Of a stretch of DNA of 6,825 bases, positions 5,435 through 6,825 are shown piece by piece (the first letter of the stretch is position 1; each line of letters opens with the position of its first letter). The stretch lies in contig SLDE01000147.1 of NCBI GenBank assembly GCA_007125455.1, forward strand, positions 1 to 6,825, read 5' to 3'. Origin of the DNA: Ectothiorhodospiraceae bacterium. GTDB lineage: Bacteria; Pseudomonadota; Gammaproteobacteria; Thiohalomonadales; Thiohalomonadaceae. The translations under genes and the position numbers were made by a program. Under the pieces are notes generated by a model. The model ran no database searches. It had not been told where the DNA came from and saw nothing but the letters and a program-made list of their open reading frames with translations.

Positions 5435-6825
5435 ATGCCGATGACCGCCAACGAATCTTCCATCCAGCGCCTGGTCGAAGCCCGCCATCACGACCCCTTC
5501 GAGCTGCTCGGTTGGCATCCCAAGGGAGGGTTGGTCACGGTACGCATCTATCGCCCTGGGGCAGTCAAGGCCTGGCTACTACCCGATGGCGCAGAGGTAT
5601 TGGCGATGCACCAGCACCGCCACAGCGGCCTGTTCTACTATCAGGGAAGCTGCTGCCTCGAACGGCCCAATTACCGCATTCGCTGGCAGGACAGCAGCGG
5701 CCAGTTGCATGAAGAGCATGATACCTACCGCTTCCCGCCCATCCTTGATGTGCAGGCATTGGAGAGCTTTCATCACGGTACCCATCACCGCGCCTGGCAA
5801 CTGCTGGGTGCCCACTGTTGCGAGCATGAAGGGGTGATCGGGGTACGCTTTGGGGTGTGGGCACCCAATGCCGAACGGGTCAGCGTGGTGGGTGACTTCA
5901 ACCAATGGGATGGGCGCATCCATCCGATGCGCAACCGTGGCCAAAGCGGGGTGTGGGAGCTGTTTATCCCCGCACTGGACGAGGAGGCGCTGTACAAGTT
6001 CGAATTGCGTGATCAACATGGCCACATCCACGTCAAGACCGATCCCTACGGTCGGCGCTTTGAGATGCGTCCGGCCACCGCTGCGGTGGTGGAGAAGTCC
6101 CGCTACCAGTGGCAGGATCAACAGTGGCTGGGCGAACGGGCCGAAGCCGACTGGCTGCACCAGCCGATGAGTGTCTACGAGCTACACCTGGGCTCCTGGC
6201 AGCGCGACGAAGATGGCCACTACCTGGACTACAAACGCCTGGCAGAAGGGGTGATTTCCCACGTCAAATCCCTGGGCTTTACCCATATCGAACTGCTGCC
6301 GATCACCGAACACCCCTTCGATGGCTCCTGGGGCTACCAGACCACCGGCTATTTCGCCCCCACCAGCCGCTTCGGCAGCCCCGATGAGTTTCGCTACTTC
6401 GTCGACCAGTGCCACCAAAACCACATTGGGGTGATCCTCGACTGGGTGCCGGCCCACTTCCCCAGGGATCAGTTCGCCCTCGCCCGCTTCGACGGTTCAC
6501 CGCTCTATGAACACGAAGATCCACGCCGTGGTGAGCACCGCGACTGGGGCACCTTGATCTTCAACTTCGGTCGCAACGAGGTGCGCGCTTTTCTGCTCTC
6601 CAGTGCACTGTTCTGGCTGGAGGAGTTTCACATCGACGCACTGCGGGTGGACGCGGTCGCCTCCATGCTCTATCTCGACTACTCCCGCAAGGAAGGGGAA
6701 TGGATTCCCAACAAATTCGGCGGCCGAGAGAATCTGGAATCCATCGAATTCCTCAAACTGCTAAAAACTGAAGTGTATCGAAGCTTCCCCGACACCCTGA
6801 CCATGGCCGAGGAATCGACTTCCTG
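5435..6825 (+). CDS. glgB: 1,4-alpha-glucan branching enzyme, GH13 (cut by right edge)
   Basis: GlgB cuts an alpha-1,4-glucan chain and rejoins the segment through an alpha-1,6 bond, creating glycogen branches in the cytoplasm. The frame is open from the ATG at 5435 to the window end, giving 463 codons of an expected 730 or so. An N-terminal module (about residues 8-110, with EARHHDPFELLGWHP) is followed by a carbohydrate-binding CBM48 module (about 135-225, FGVWAPNAERVSVVGDFNQW) and then the catalytic barrel, beginning near MSVYELHLGSW (245-255). Visible catalytic motifs are DWVPAHFP (336-343), RVDAVASM with nucleophile Asp406, and MAEEST with acid/base Glu459. All match E. coli GlgB (His340, Asp405, Glu458) at an offset of one. 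AGGA seven bases upstream supports the start at 5435; another ATG lies at 5441. The C-terminal all-beta domain is outside the window. It is divergent from glgC, so both sides of the locus can be co-regulated. Confidence 0.97.
   Translation, partial: MPMTANESSIQRLVEARHHDPFELLGWHPKGGLVTVRIYRPGAVKAWLLPDGAEVLAMHQHRHSGLFYYQGSCCLERPNYRIRWQDSSGQLHEEHDTYRFPPILDVQALESFHHGTHHRAWQLLGAHCCEHEGVIGVRFGVWAPNAERVSVVGDFNQWDGRIHPMRNRGQSGVWELFIPALDEEALYKFELRDQHGHIHVKTDPYGRRFEMRPATAAVVEKSRYQWQDQQWLGERAEADWLHQPMSVYELHLGSWQRDEDGHYLDYKRLAEGVISHVKSLGFTHIELLPITEHPFDGSWGYQTTGYFAPTSRFGSPDEFRYFVDQCHQNHIGVILDWVPAHFPRDQFALARFDGSPLYEHEDPRRGEHRDWGTLIFNFGRNEVRAFLLSSALFWLEEFHIDALRVDAVASMLYLDYSRKEGEWIPNKFGGRENLESIEFLKLLKTEVYRSFPDTLTMAEESTS

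Noticed and set aside
5579..6160. 193-codon open frame on the - strand within glgB
   Set aside because: It is a shadow of glgB, whose own frame has strong family motifs throughout this stretch.
1..6825. CRISPR arrays, tRNA or rRNA genes, insertion sequences, phage or defence genes
   Set aside because: I looked for repeat-spacer patterns, tRNA-like segments and transposase or nuclease motifs and saw none. Nearly all of the window is accounted for by five metabolic or transport genes.

Overview
The window (roughly 60% G+C by eye) looks like chromosomal DNA of a Gram-negative bacterium, most likely a gammaproteobacterium. The best clues are the branching enzyme, which aligns with E. coli GlgB at an offset of one residue at its catalytic positions, and a proteobacterial-type GlgC. 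The exact genus cannot be read from the sequence; a sulfur-oxidising or Chromatiales-like host is only a guess.

Layout: (1) Positions 2-778, + strand: the C-terminal 258 residues of a TRAP transporter large permease (DctM), cut by the left edge and unrelated to what follows. (2) Positions 779-869: a short gap between convergent genes, filled by degenerate 7-base repeats arranged as an inverted pair that folds into a long imperfect hairpin. (3) Positions 870-5295, - strand: a tightly packed operon read as glgC, then a glycoside hydrolase family 57 (GH57) gene, then malQ. The GH57 gene starts at a GTG that overlaps the end of glgC by 11 bases, and malQ starts 6 bases after the GH57 stop. (4) Positions 5296-5434: the divergent control region between glgC and glgB. 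(5) From 5435 to the right edge, + strand: glgB, open to the last base and cut just after its catalytic glutamate.

Together, regions 3-5 form an alpha-glucan (glycogen) metabolism locus. GlgC makes ADP-glucose, GlgB adds alpha-1,6 branches, and MalQ and the GH57 enzyme rearrange or trim alpha-1,4 chains. Glycogen synthase (GlgA) and phosphorylase (GlgP) are not in the window and would have to lie elsewhere, perhaps beyond glgB.

I found no convincing new defence, mobile or RNA system. The points most worth a second look are the loss in GlgC of most basic residues that bind fructose-1,6-bisphosphate in the E. coli enzyme, the translationally coupled GH57 gene of unsettled activity, and the heptamer-repeat hairpin.
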